64,000 nt of DNA from Chryseobacterium sp. LAM-KRS1 (GTDB taxonomy: Bacteria > Bacteroidota > Bacteroidia > Flavobacteriales > Weeksellaceae): positions 558,001-622,000 of the forward strand of contig NZ_JAAOIZ010000001.1 in NCBI RefSeq assembly GCF_013184525.1, in the 5' to 3' direction. Position numbers and translations under genes: made by a program. Under the pieces are notes generated by a model. It had not been told where the DNA came from and did no database searches. It saw only the letters and a program-made list of their open reading frames with translations. The first letter of the stretch is position 1. Each line of letters starts with the position of its first letter. Of this stretch, positions 45,271 to 54,842 are shown one piece after another.

Positions 45271-45414
45271 ATGAAAAACATCAAAAAATTAACGAGAAAC
45301 GATTTGAAAATCGTAAAAGGAGGATTAGCATGCAGAACCGGGGATGATTATTGTCCGGGAACGACCTACTGCTGTAACGGACTATGTAAGATATCCACTT
45401 ACATTTGCCCGTAG
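45271..45414 (+). CDS. Knottin-like Cys-rich peptide with GG leader
   Basis: A 47-residue peptide. The leader MKNIKKLTRNDLKIVKGG ends in the double glycine (17-18) recognised by C39-type export peptidases. The core (19-47) has six Cys, C21, C28, C34, C35, C39 and C46, spaced C-x6-C-x5-CC-x3-C-x6-C. This is the framework of inhibitor cystine knots such as omega-conotoxins. The start is fixed by the leader and there is a strong terminator 7 nt after the stop. No dedicated transporter is adjacent. Mature function is unknown (toxin, protease inhibitor or signal). Confidence 0.8.
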   Translation: MKNIKKLTRNDLKIVKGGLACRTGDDYCPGTTYCCNGLCKISTYICP

Positions 45415-45420
45415 TACAAT

Positions 45421-45450
45421 AAAAAAGAGCACTGAAAGGTGCTCTTTTTT
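45421..45450. terminator. Bidirectional intrinsic terminator
   Basis: A 12-bp perfect inverted repeat AAAAAAGAGCAC / GTGCTCTTTTTT with a 6-nt loop, between the peptide gene (+) and nhaA (-). Confidence 0.9.
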
Positions 45451-45467
45451 ATTTTTATAGTTAGCAA

Positions 45468-46655
45468 TTATTCATCACTATCGTCGTCGATAAATTTATT
45501 CTTTTTAGCACTTAGGCTTAATATAATTACGCCTAAAATAGCTGATAAAAACGATGCAATCAGGATTGCAAATTTGGCTTCATCCTGGATTTCAAATTGC
45601 TCTTTAAAGGATAGTAATGCTATAAAAATAGACATCGTAAAACCAATTCCTGCAAGAAAGCCTACCCCCAGCATATGCGACCATGTGCTATTGTGTGGAA
45701 GTGAACTTATTCTAATTTTAATGGCAATAAATGAAAATAAATTGATCCCGATTAGTTTTCCCAGGACTAAACCACCGATGATCCCTAATCCCAAAGTACT
45801 TATCAACCCTTCTGCCATTCCGCTGTGAAAGGCAATATTGGTATTTGTAAGGGCAAATATTGGCATGATTAGAAAGCTTACAGGTATATGAAGATGATGC
45901 TCTAATTTTTCCAAAGGAGAAATTTGAACATTGGATGCATTGGTAGGAATAGACAAAGCCAGTAATACTCCTGCGATGGTAGCATGAATTCCTGAATTGT
46001 GAAGAAAATACCACAAAAATAATCCAGGGATAATATAGAAAATAAGCCTCGTCACTTTTAAAAAATTCAAAAGAAACAAGAAAGCGACAATTCCGAAAGA
46101 GATCAACAAATAGATCCATTGAATCTGATCTGTATAAAATATGGCGATAACTAAAATCGCTCCCAGATCATCAACAATAGCCAGAGCAGCTAGGAAAATT
46201 TTAATGGAATTAGGAATTTTACTTCCTAGCATGGAAATCAACGCAAGCGAGAAGGCTATGTCTGTAGCCATCGGAATTCCCCATCCATTGCTGAATTCTG
46301 TTCCTGAGTTGAACAGGGTATAGATGGTTGCGGGAACAAGCATTCCTCCGACTGCCGCAAAAATCGGAAGAGAAGCATTTTTAAAAGATGAAAGCTCACC
46401 TTCCACCAGTTCTCTTTTTATTTCGAGGCCTACCAAAAGGAAAAAAATAGCCATGAGACCATCATTGATCCAGATATGGATCGGATATTTCAAGTGAAAA
46501 AGATGAGTGCCTATTTCATAGTGGAGAAAATTCTGAAATCCTTCTCCTAAGCTCGAGTTAGCAATTAATAAAGAAATCGCTACACAAAAAATAAGGATGA
46601 TACCCGAAGATTGACTGCTGTTGAAAAATTTTTTAAAATAAATAGATAAATTCAT
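45468..46655 (-). CDS. nhaA: Na+/H+ antiporter NhaA
   Basis: A 395-residue, 12-helix antiporter. The essential aspartates are in place: Asp132 (MATDIAFSLA) and the Asp162/Asp163 pair (AIVDDLGAI). It expels Na+ in exchange for protons. It starts 2 nt after the rel stop codon, so it is downstream in one operon. The acidic C-terminus (DDDSDE) is unremarkable. Confidence 0.95.
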   Translation of the reverse strand: MNLSIYFKKFFNSSQSSGIILIFCVAISLLIANSSLGEGFQNFLHYEIGTHLFHLKYPIHIWINDGLMAIFFLLVGLEIKRELVEGELSSFKNASLPIFAAVGGMLVPATIYTLFNSGTEFSNGWGIPMATDIAFSLALISMLGSKIPNSIKIFLAALAIVDDLGAILVIAIFYTDQIQWIYLLISFGIVAFLFLLNFLKVTRLIFYIIPGLFLWYFLHNSGIHATIAGVLLALSIPTNASNVQISPLEKLEHHLHIPVSFLIMPIFALTNTNIAFHSGMAEGLISTLGLGIIGGLVLGKLIGINLFSFIAIKIRISSLPHNSTWSHMLGVGFLAGIGFTMSIFIALLSFKEQFEIQDEAKFAILIASFLSAILGVIILSLSAKKNKFIDDDSDE

Positions 46656-46657
46656 GC

Positions 46658-48868
46658 CTATGATTGTAATCGTCTCACCCTTGAAACTCCGTTAATATTT
46701 TTAAGTTTTTTAAAGGTTTCTTCCAACTGACCTTTATTTTTAACCTCAAGAATAATGTTACCCATAAAGACGCCATTATTGGATTCTATGGAAAGACTTT
46801 TCATATCCATCCCCATAGTGCCACTGATTACGGCGGTAATGTCGTTAATCATTCCCATCCGGTCTAAACCTTCAATTTCAATTTTAACCCTGTTTTTAAA
46901 GCTTTCAGCATTAACCCATTTGGCTGGAATAACCCGGTAATCATACTGTGCCCTCAGGTTAATAGCATTCGGACAATTATCACTATGCACTTTTATACCG
47001 TCTGAAATCGTAATGAATCCAAAAATTTTATCTCCCGGAATTACGGTACAGCATTTTGCATAACTATAGTTTAACTTTTCTTCGTCTTTTCCAAAGACGA
47101 TCATGTCCAGGTTTTGCTCCTTTGGTTCTTCATAATGAACGTTTTTGGAAGGAGATTTTCTGAATCTTGAAAGTAAATTATTGAATACATTTTTACTTTC
47201 GATGTATTTTCTAAGACTGCTTACATCCAGTTCATTGCTCTGGAATTTTAAAAACAGTTCCTGTGATGTTTTTAAGTTGAAAAACTTCTGAAGTTTATTG
47301 ACTTCCTCATCATTAAAATTAATTTTAGCGTGACGAAGTTTTCTTTGTAAAATTTCTTTTCCTTCTTCTACCAGCTGATTTTTTTGTGAATTAAGATAAC
47401 TCTTAATCTTGGATTTTGCCTTGGAAGTAACTACGAATTCGAGCCAGTCCGATTTAGGCTTTTGATTCTGGGAAGAAAGGATATCTACCTGGTCTCCGTT
47501 TTGAAGAACATATGAGATTGGAACCAGTTTTCCATTGATCTTGGCTCCTAGGCATTTCATACCCAAATCAGAGTGTACAGAGAATGCGAAGTCCAGTGCC
47601 GTAGCGTTGGTTGGCAGAATTTTGATTTCTCCTTTGGGAGTAAAAACGAAAACCTCTTTAGAATATAAATTGAGTTTGATGTTATCCAGAAGTTCGGAGG
47701 TAGAAAGATTCTGCTGCTGTTCTAAAACATCCCGGATCTCTGTTACCCATCTTTCAAAATTTCTGTCCTCACTGCTTTGCTTGTATCCTTCTTTGTATTT
47801 ATAATGTGCGGCTACCCCTTTTTCAGCAATTTCGTCCATCCTTTCTGAACGGATCTGTACTTCAATCCATTTTTTATCCGGTCCAAGGACAGTAAGGTGT
47901 AAACTTTCATATCCTGTAGAACGGGGCTGTGTGATCCAGTCACGCATTCTTGAAGGGTTACTGTGGTATACATCCGTTACAATTGAATAAATTTTCCAGG
48001 CCAGGAACTTTTCATTTTTTGCATCTGATTTGTAAATGATCCTGATGGCATAATTATCAAATACCTCCTCAAAAGAAACTCCTTGTTTGAGCATTTTCCG
48101 GTAAATGGAAGAAACTGCTTTTGCACGGCCTTTTATACTGAAGTTTAATCCTTCCTCTTTGAGCCTTTCGGAAACTTCTTTTTTGAATTCTTCAATATAT
48201 TTTTCCCGGTTTTCCTTGGCTAATTCTAACTTTTCAGTGATCTCATTGAAAACTTCCGCATTATTATACTTTAATGAAAGATCTTCAAGCTCGGATTTGA
48301 TGTTGTATAATCCCAGACGGTGGGCCATGGGAGCGTAGATGTACACGGTTTCAGAAGCAATTTTCTTTTGCTTATCCGGGGCCATGCTTTCCAGTGTCCG
48401 CATATTGTGAAGGCGGTCTGCGATTTTAATCAGTATAACCCTGAAATCTTCCGATAGTGTGAGCAATAACTTTCTGTAGTTTTCAGATTGTACAGAAATG
48501 TTCTGATGATTCATGATGGATATTTTGGTTAATCCATTCACGATATTGGCTATTTTTTCCCCAAAGATCTTCTTGATATCTTCGTAGGTATAGTCGGAAT
48601 CTTCAATCACATCATGCAGCAGTGCACAGGCTATTGATGTAGCTCCAAGACCTATTTCCGTTGCAACAATTTTAGCTACGGCAATAGGATGGTAGATATA
48701 GGGTTCTCCGGATTTTCTCCTTTGATCTTTATGAGCATCTAATGCAATATCAAATGCCTTTCGGATGAGTTTATTGTTTTCTTCATCCAAAGTCCTGTAA
48801 GTATTAGAAATCAGGTCTTTATATCTTGCCAGTATTTCTTTGTTCTCCCGTTCTAAGTCGTAGCTCAT
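46658..48868 (-). CDS. RelA/SpoT-family (p)ppGpp synthetase/hydrolase
   Basis: A 736-residue bifunctional stringent-response enzyme. Hydrolase: HD domain with HDVIED (85-90). Synthetase: GRAKAVSSIYRKM (247-259) and STGYESLH (317-324). A TGS domain (about 395-460, VFTPKGEIKILP) and a C-terminal ACT domain (about 660-736) follow. Intact HD and synthetase motifs argue for both activities. The ATG at 48868 was chosen over a TTG at 48928. It shares a transcript with nhaA, linking alarmone and sodium-pH functions. Confidence 0.93.
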   Translation of the reverse strand: MSYDLERENKEILARYKDLISNTYRTLDEENNKLIRKAFDIALDAHKDQRRKSGEPYIYHPIAVAKIVATEIGLGATSIACALLHDVIEDSDYTYEDIKKIFGEKIANIVNGLTKISIMNHQNISVQSENYRKLLLTLSEDFRVILIKIADRLHNMRTLESMAPDKQKKIASETVYIYAPMAHRLGLYNIKSELEDLSLKYNNAEVFNEITEKLELAKENREKYIEEFKKEVSERLKEEGLNFSIKGRAKAVSSIYRKMLKQGVSFEEVFDNYAIRIIYKSDAKNEKFLAWKIYSIVTDVYHSNPSRMRDWITQPRSTGYESLHLTVLGPDKKWIEVQIRSERMDEIAEKGVAAHYKYKEGYKQSSEDRNFERWVTEIRDVLEQQQNLSTSELLDNIKLNLYSKEVFVFTPKGEIKILPTNATALDFAFSVHSDLGMKCLGAKINGKLVPISYVLQNGDQVDILSSQNQKPKSDWLEFVVTSKAKSKIKSYLNSQKNQLVEEGKEILQRKLRHAKINFNDEEVNKLQKFFNLKTSQELFLKFQSNELDVSSLRKYIESKNVFNNLLSRFRKSPSKNVHYEEPKEQNLDMIVFGKDEEKLNYSYAKCCTVIPGDKIFGFITISDGIKVHSDNCPNAINLRAQYDYRVIPAKWVNAESFKNRVKIEIEGLDRMGMINDITAVISGTMGMDMKSLSIESNNGVFMGNIILEVKNKGQLEETFKKLKNINGVSRVRRLQS

Positions 48869-48929
48869 TTGTGTAAATCCCGTATAATTAAACGAAAATA
48901 CGAAAATTTTCCCAGTTGTCAATGACAAA

Positions 48930-48955
48930 AAATCCGCAGAAAGATCTGCGGATTT
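48930..48955 (-). terminator. Intrinsic terminator of the stress-type gene
   Basis: AAATCCGCAGA / TCTGCGGATTT with a 4-nt loop, downstream of the gene ending at 48980, followed on the minus strand by T-rich sequence. Confidence 0.75.
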
Positions 48956-48979
48956 CCGGTTATTAGATTTTAGTTTTTA

Positions 48980-49342
48980 TTAGAATTTTACTTCTGAATC
49001 CATGCCATTGCTTGAACCCTTGATTTTAACGTCGGGACTGTTATGGATTTCAGCTTTATTTCGTGCGTCAATATATCTTTTTATGTTATGGTAGTCTGCT
49101 TGTTCTATTCCCATATTCTCAAATAAATAAGTTTTTACCACAGCATTTTTATTAAAAACGTTCCTGGCATTATCTGCCTGATCTGTATCTTTTACTGCAA
49201 CACTTGCAAGATATTGTGAATTTTGATGGTCGTTGAGATAAACAATATAATCTGAATCTCCGAAGCCTGAGCTTTCCAGGTCCGTTTCAAGCTTCTTATA
49301 ATCACTGTGAGATTGAAATAATCCGGCTAATATTTTTGTCAT
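48980..49342 (-). CDS. Small stress-type cytoplasmic protein
   Basis: A 120-residue protein, MTKILAGLFQSHSDYKKLETDLESSGF..., whose ferredoxin-like start resembles the 'general stress protein' (YflT/heat-induced) domain that begins with a single residue block and a paired-helix pattern. Hydrophilic, without a signal peptide. Function uncertain; the similarity is by pattern only. Confidence 0.55.
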   Translation of the reverse strand: MTKILAGLFQSHSDYKKLETDLESSGFGDSDYIVYLNDHQNSQYLASVAVKDTDQADNARNVFNKNAVVKTYLFENMGIEQADYHNIKRYIDARNKAEIHNSPDVKIKGSSNGMDSEVKF

Positions 49343-49589
49343 GATCGTGTGTTTTAAATTTGTACTTAAAGGTAATAATTAAATTTCAAATTATTTGAAT
49401 AAAATTCAATAAAATTTGATTTATATTGTTTTATCTATAATTAAATGTTAAAATATTTGATGATTTCTATCAATCAAATGTTTGAACTTAAAAGTCCGTT
49501 AGTCGTTGATAGACAGTATCATGAATTATTAAGAAGTTTATTGTATACTTATCTCAAAAACCTCAAATTTGTTTTTAAAATTAATACCA

Positions 49590-50852
49590 ATGAAAAGAAT
49601 TTTATTTACTCTTATTCTATTATCATTCTTTCTGCAGGCTCAGCAATATAACTGGACCGCATTCTCTTATCCTCCCGGAAATGGGGGAGGGCGGTATGAT
49701 GATGTGTTCTTTCTTAATGAAAATTTAGGATGGGCAGCCCGGGGCGGCAACGGAGCTGTTTTTAAGACAACAAATGGTGGTACCAGCTGGACACAGCAAA
49801 TTGTGAGCACGACACCCAATGAATACTATAGGAATATTGAATTTTTAAATGAAAATGTAGGTTTTCTAGGGACATTGAATAACAATTTTTATAAGACAAC
49901 GGACGGCGGAGCTACATGGCAAAGAGTTAATAATATTTCGCCATACCCGCAAGGAATCTGTGGTCTGGATTGTGTGGGTACATCCACTGTGTACGGTTGC
50001 GGAGCATGGTTTTATCCTGCTTATATTATCAAATCAACAGATAGCGGTATAACATGGCAGTATATGGATATGTCCGCGTATGCTACCGCCCTGGTAGAAA
50101 TTACTTTTATCAATGAAAACGTTGGTTTCGCATCCGGAAGTGATGATGATGGTGCCGTTATTCTCAAAACGACTGATGGAGGAGCAAGCTGGACAAAAAT
50201 ATATAACAGTAATATTCCTTTTGAGTACGTCTGGAAAATGCAGCTTCTGGATAATAATAAAATATTCTGCTCTATTGAAGCAGAATCTCCTAACACAGGA
50301 AGGTTATTGAAATCTTTAAATGGCGGACTTACCTGGGAAACAAAGGATTTTCCGGATACTTTTGTTCAGGCTGTAGGCTTTACTTCACCAGACCATGGGT
50401 GGATGGGTGGTCATAATACAGGATTTTATGAAACCTTTAATGGTGGGGAAACCTGGACGGACACAGGAGTAGGCGGTACTTTGAACAGGATATTTTTTGT
50501 TAACAGTAATGTGGCATATGCTGCTGGTACCGGTATTTATAAAATGACTGTCGGTAATCTTGCAACGCAGGAAACTACCAGAGAGAATCAGGAAAGGAAA
50601 CTTCAGATCGATGTAGCTCCCAACCCTGTTAAAGACAAGCTGAATCTCAGTATTCATTTTTTACATTCCGATCATATCATTATCGGGCTGTATGACACAT
50701 CAGGAAAGTTCATTACAGAAATTCTGAAAGATGATATCAGTGGGAAAAGGCTGAAAAAATATTCTTTGGATTTTCATTATCCTAAAGGGAATTATCTACT
50801 TAGTGCACATTCCAACCTCGGTAGACAAGCTATAAAAATTATCAAAGAATAG
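49590..50852 (+). CDS. T9SS-secreted YCF48-like beta-propeller protein
   Basis: A 420-residue protein with a signal peptide (MKRILFTLILLSFFLQAQ). Six Asp-box repeats (TTNGGTSW, TTDGGATW, STDSGITW, TTDGGASW, SLNGGLTW, TFNGGETW) mark a propeller of the YCF48/sialidase type. A T9SS sorting domain ends it (VAPNPVKDKLNL, then PKGNYLLSAHS and IKIIKE). The ATG at 49590 was chosen over a TTG at 49569. Probably surface-displayed; ligand unknown. A hairpin terminator follows. Confidence 0.85.
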   Translation: MKRILFTLILLSFFLQAQQYNWTAFSYPPGNGGGRYDDVFFLNENLGWAARGGNGAVFKTTNGGTSWTQQIVSTTPNEYYRNIEFLNENVGFLGTLNNNFYKTTDGGATWQRVNNISPYPQGICGLDCVGTSTVYGCGAWFYPAYIIKSTDSGITWQYMDMSAYATALVEITFINENVGFASGSDDDGAVILKTTDGGASWTKIYNSNIPFEYVWKMQLLDNNKIFCSIEAESPNTGRLLKSLNGGLTWETKDFPDTFVQAVGFTSPDHGWMGGHNTGFYETFNGGETWTDTGVGGTLNRIFFVNSNVAYAAGTGIYKMTVGNLATQETTRENQERKLQIDVAPNPVKDKLNLSIHFLHSDHIIIGLYDTSGKFITEILKDDISGKRLKKYSLDFHYPKGNYLLSAHSNLGRQAIKIIKE

Positions 50853-50864
50853 AGTTGATAAAAA

Positions 50865-50889
50865 AAGGCGCAGGTAAATCCTGCGCCTT
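50865..50889. terminator. Intrinsic terminator between convergent genes
   Basis: AAGGCGCAGG / CCTGCGCCTT with a 5-nt loop and flanking A/T runs, between the propeller gene and acs. Confidence 0.9.
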
Positions 50890-50906
50890 CTTATTAATGA
50901 TAAAGA

Positions 50907-52817
50907 TTAGTCTATTCTTTCATTTTTAATTTCGTCTACAATTTCCGGATTTAATAACGTAGAAATATCTCCGAAGTTGCTGAAATCTCCTTCGGCAATT
51001 TTTCTAAGGATCCTACGCATAATTTTTCCTGAACGTGTTTTTGGCAATCCTGAAACGAATTGTATTTTATCCAGTTTAGCGATCGGTCCGATCTGATCGG
51101 CAATAAGCTGGTTGATCTCTTTTTTAAGGTTTTCCCTTTGTCTGCTTTCTCCGGTTTCTTTTAAAACAACATACCCGTACAGAGCATTTCCTTTGATATC
51201 ATGAGGATATCCCACAATTGCAGATTCGGCAACGGCAGGATGCTGGTTGATGCTGTCCTCAATAGGAGCCGTACCTAAATTATGTCCGGAAACAATGATT
51301 ACATCATCTACCCGGCCTGTAATTCTGTAATATCCAACTTCATCTCTTAAAGCACCGTCTCCAGTGAAATATTTTCCGGGAAAAGCGGTGAAATAAGTTT
51401 CTTTGTATCTCTGGTGGTCACCCCAGATGGTTCTTGCAATTCCAGGCCATGGAAAACGGATACAAAGATTTCCCGTTACCTGGTTTCCTGTGATTTCATT
51501 CCGTTTATCATCCATCAGTACCGGTTGAACACCAGGTAAGGGAAGCGTTGCATAGGTAGGTTTGGTAGGCGTTATAAAAGGTAGAGGGGAGATCATAATT
51601 CCTCCCGTCTCGGTCTGCCACCAGGTATCCACAATAGGACACTTCTTTTTACCCACATGGTCATTGAACCAATGCCATGCCTCATCATTAATGGGTTCTC
51701 CTACTGACCCGATCACCTTTAACGAACTAAGGTCATGTTTATCTACCCATTCGGCACTTTCCTTGGCCAGGGAGCGAATAGCGGTTGGTGCTGTGTAAAA
51801 CTGGGTGATTTTATGCTTCTCAATAACCTCCCAGAATCTATCCGGTTCAGGATATGTAGGAACACCTTCAAAAATAACTGTAGTGGCTCCGTTTAGCAAA
51901 GGCCCGTAAAGGATGTATGAATGTCCCGTGATCCAGCCGATATCTGCAGTACACCAATAGATATCATTTTCCTGGTAATTGAAAATATTTTTAAAAGTAT
52001 ACGCGGTATAGACCATATATCCAGCACAGGTATGGAGCATTCCTTTTGGTTTTCCGGTAGAACCTGAAGTATAAAGAATGAAAAGGGGATCTTCGGCATC
52101 CATGATTACCGTAACAAAATCAGGAGAAGCTTTTTCATAGAGTTCAGACATCCAGTGATCTCTGCCTTCTTTCATTTTGATCTCATTGTTTGTTCTTTTA
52201 ACGACCAGGACATTCTCAACCGTAGTTGTTTTTTCAAGAGCTTCATCAACGATACTTTTAAGGTCTAGCACTTTATTTCCTCTATAGCTGCCATCGGAGG
52301 TAATTACTAATTTCGCTTCACAGTCATTGATCCTTGAAGCTACTGCATTGGCTGAAAATCCTGCAAAGATTACTGAATGTACCGCTCCTAATTTTGCACA
52401 GGCGAGCATTGTAATTGCCAGTTCAGGGATCATAGGAAGGTAAATGCATACACGATCACCTTTTTCAATGCCCATATCCCTTAGGACGTTAGCTGTTTTG
52501 TTAACTCTTACGTACAATTCACTATAAGAAATATGCTCAGCTTTTTCTTTAGGATCGTTGGGTTCCCAGATAATAGCCGTCTTATCTCCTCTTTCATTCA
52601 GGTGCCTGTCGATGCAGTTTTTGGTAATATTTAATTTTGCGTTCTTAAACCAGGTGATTTTTGCCTCGTTCATATCATACTTAACTACCTTACTCCATCT
52701 CTGATACCACACAAAATTTTGATCGGCTATTTTATCCCAGAATTTTTTAGGATTTTTAATAGATTTTTTATACTCCTCAAAATAATGTGGTAAATCTTCT
52801 ATTAAGTAATTTCTCAT
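50907..52817 (-). CDS. acs: Acetyl-CoA synthetase
   Basis: A 636-residue AMP-forming ligase that activates acetate. The P-loop-like LYTSGSTGKPKGMLH, the WWQTETGG acyl-site motif and the TRSGKIMRR A10 motif (Lys598, the usual acetylation site) are all present, and the length is standard. It is the last gene of the minus-strand porin-transporter-sensor-synthetase run; the gap to the upstream synthetase gene is 48 nt. Confidence 0.95.
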   Translation of the reverse strand: MRNYLIEDLPHYFEEYKKSIKNPKKFWDKIADQNFVWYQRWSKVVKYDMNEAKITWFKNAKLNITKNCIDRHLNERGDKTAIIWEPNDPKEKAEHISYSELYVRVNKTANVLRDMGIEKGDRVCIYLPMIPELAITMLACAKLGAVHSVIFAGFSANAVASRINDCEAKLVITSDGSYRGNKVLDLKSIVDEALEKTTTVENVLVVKRTNNEIKMKEGRDHWMSELYEKASPDFVTVIMDAEDPLFILYTSGSTGKPKGMLHTCAGYMVYTAYTFKNIFNYQENDIYWCTADIGWITGHSYILYGPLLNGATTVIFEGVPTYPEPDRFWEVIEKHKITQFYTAPTAIRSLAKESAEWVDKHDLSSLKVIGSVGEPINDEAWHWFNDHVGKKKCPIVDTWWQTETGGIMISPLPFITPTKPTYATLPLPGVQPVLMDDKRNEITGNQVTGNLCIRFPWPGIARTIWGDHQRYKETYFTAFPGKYFTGDGALRDEVGYYRITGRVDDVIIVSGHNLGTAPIEDSINQHPAVAESAIVGYPHDIKGNALYGYVVLKETGESRQRENLKKEINQLIADQIGPIAKLDKIQFVSGLPKTRSGKIMRRILRKIAEGDFSNFGDISTLLNPEIVDEIKNERID

Positions 52818-52865
52818 ATCCCTTTTGTTTTTGAAATTTGAATTTTATTGATATTAAATGTATGT

Positions 52866-54764
52866 CTAATTTGTGAATTTTGCCCTGTAATTAACGATTT
52901 TTTCTTGTATTTCCTCAATGATCTGATCGTCGTCTATCGTTGAGGGAACCTGAAATTCTTTTCCATCCAGAAGCGTCCGGATAAGTTTTCGCAGGATTTT
53001 ACCTGAGCGTGTTTTGGGTAATCGTTTTACAACCATGGCATTCTTTAAGAATGCGACTGCTCCTATCTTCTCCCGTACCATTCGTACAATGTCTTTTTCA
53101 AGATCTTCCTCTGAAATCGTGGAACCGTTTTTTAATACTACAGTGGCAAAAGGAACTTGTCCTTTCAGCTCATTATCGATTCCTACTACGGCGCATTCCG
53201 CAACTTCCGGATGGGAAGCGACAATTTCCTCCATTTCCGAAGTGGAGAGCCTGTGTCCTGCAACGTTGATAACGTCATCCACTCTTCCGGTGATGAAAAA
53301 ATATCCGTCCTCATCCTGTATGGCTCCGTCTCCGGAGAAGTAATATCCTTTATATTGTGATAAGTAGCTGTTCTGAAAACGTTCTTCATCTTTCCATATT
53401 CCGGAAAGTGCACCTGGAGGCAGGGGAAGTTTGATCACCAGGTAGCCTTCCTGATGAGGATCGAGTTCAAAACCATTTTCATCGAATATTTTAATGTCAT
53501 ACCCCGGAATAGGCTTTCCTGCTGCTGCTCTTTTAATGGTATAATGATGATCAAAAGTCATCAGTCCCAGCATCGGCCAACCCGATTCCGTCTGCCACCA
53601 GTGATCAATGGCGGGTACTCCAATGTGTTTACTAAACCAATCCAGGGTAGCCACATCACACCGTTCGCCTGCCAAAAATTGCTTTTTAAAATGCGATAGA
53701 TCGTATTTTTTGACGAGCTCCCCGTCCGGATCTTCTTTTTTTATGGCTCTGATGGCTGTAGGAGCGGTAAACATGGCGGAAACCTTATATTCTGAAATGA
53801 TGCGCCAGAAAGTTCCGGCATCCGGAGTCATGATCGGTTTGCCTTCAAAAATGATGGTCGTGTTTCTGTTTATTAAAGGTCCATAAACGGAAAAACTATG
53901 TCCCACCGCCCATCCGAAATCGGAAGCAGCCCAATAGGTTTCTCCAGGCTCAATACCATAAATATATTTCATTGAGAACTTCAGGGCTGTTGCGTAGCCT
54001 CCCGTATCTCTTGTTATTCCTTTGGGTTTTCCTGTTGTTCCTGAAGTATAAAGAAGATAGAGTGGGTAGGTAGATTCCACTGCAACAGGAGAAACCGGGG
54101 AAGACTTCTGGGTGAGTTCTTCATAATCGATCAGGCCGTCAAACATCTCATCTTCATTATCAACCAGTTTTCGGTTGTAAACAATGATGTGATCCACTTT
54201 GTCCTGAGCCAGCTCAATTGCTTTTTCTACCAATGGCAGATAAGGAATTCTTTTGGCGATTTCTACTCCTGCAGTAGCGGTAATCAAAGCTTTAGGCTTG
54301 CAATCATCAATTCTTACCACAAGTTCATGCGGGGCAAATCCTCCGAAAACAACATTGTGAATTACTCCAATCCGGGCACAGGCCAGCATTGCAAAAAGGG
54401 TTTGTGGGATCATCGGCATATAAATTACAGCGGTATCTCCTTTTTTTAATCCTAAAGAAGCAAGTCCGCCGGCAAATTTTGAAACCTCTTCCTGCAGTTG
54501 CCTGAATGTGTATGTTTTTTTCTGGTCTGTAACAGGAGAGTCATAAATGATAGCGATCTGATCTCCAAAACCATCTTCAATATGTTGATCTATACACAGA
54601 TAAGACATATTAAGCTGCCCATCCGGATACCATTCCGGATAGCGGTCTGTATCTCCCGAAAGAATTTGTTGAGGAAATGTATACCAGTTTATTTCCCGGG
54701 CTTGTTCCTTCCAGAAATTTTCTTTGTCTTCGATACTTCTTTTAAATAAATCTTCTGCATTCAT
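52866..54764 (-). CDS. Propionyl-CoA-synthetase-like acyl-CoA ligase
   Basis: A 632-residue AMP-forming ligase distinct from Acs. LLYTSGTTGKPKGITRDTGGYATALKFSMKYIYG is close to the PrpE version of the motif (RDNGG after GKPKG), WWQTESGWPM is the acyl-site motif, and TRSGKILRK carries the catalytic Lys589. Most likely activates propionate or another short acid to its CoA ester. It sits between the receiver-domain gene (78-nt gap) and acs. Confidence 0.85.
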   Translation of the reverse strand: MNAEDLFKRSIEDKENFWKEQAREINWYTFPQQILSGDTDRYPEWYPDGQLNMSYLCIDQHIEDGFGDQIAIIYDSPVTDQKKTYTFRQLQEEVSKFAGGLASLGLKKGDTAVIYMPMIPQTLFAMLACARIGVIHNVVFGGFAPHELVVRIDDCKPKALITATAGVEIAKRIPYLPLVEKAIELAQDKVDHIIVYNRKLVDNEDEMFDGLIDYEELTQKSSPVSPVAVESTYPLYLLYTSGTTGKPKGITRDTGGYATALKFSMKYIYGIEPGETYWAASDFGWAVGHSFSVYGPLINRNTTIIFEGKPIMTPDAGTFWRIISEYKVSAMFTAPTAIRAIKKEDPDGELVKKYDLSHFKKQFLAGERCDVATLDWFSKHIGVPAIDHWWQTESGWPMLGLMTFDHHYTIKRAAAGKPIPGYDIKIFDENGFELDPHQEGYLVIKLPLPPGALSGIWKDEERFQNSYLSQYKGYYFSGDGAIQDEDGYFFITGRVDDVINVAGHRLSTSEMEEIVASHPEVAECAVVGIDNELKGQVPFATVVLKNGSTISEEDLEKDIVRMVREKIGAVAFLKNAMVVKRLPKTRSGKILRKLIRTLLDGKEFQVPSTIDDDQIIEEIQEKIVNYRAKFTN

Positions 54765-54842
54765 ATTAATAATAGTATTTCGTGTTTTTTTTGTTTTGTG
54801 ATAGTCCGCAGTCTTGTATCTGGCTTCTCCAAGCTTTTATTC

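Noticed and set aside
45439..45828. 129-residue plus-strand ORF
   Set aside because: Antisense shadow of nhaA, whose protein is well recognised.
48869..48928. TTG start extending the Rel protein by 20 residues
   Set aside because: The added residues do not resemble Rel N-termini, and the sequence is intergenic in character; MSYDLEREN is a good start.
49445..49651. 68-residue ORF upstream of the propeller gene
   Set aside because: It overlaps the signal peptide of the downstream gene in another frame and has no coding pattern.
53009..53343. Several overlapping plus-strand ORFs of about 90-110 residues
   Set aside because: Shadows of the PrpE-like ligase gene caused by codon bias; overlapping each other in different frames.
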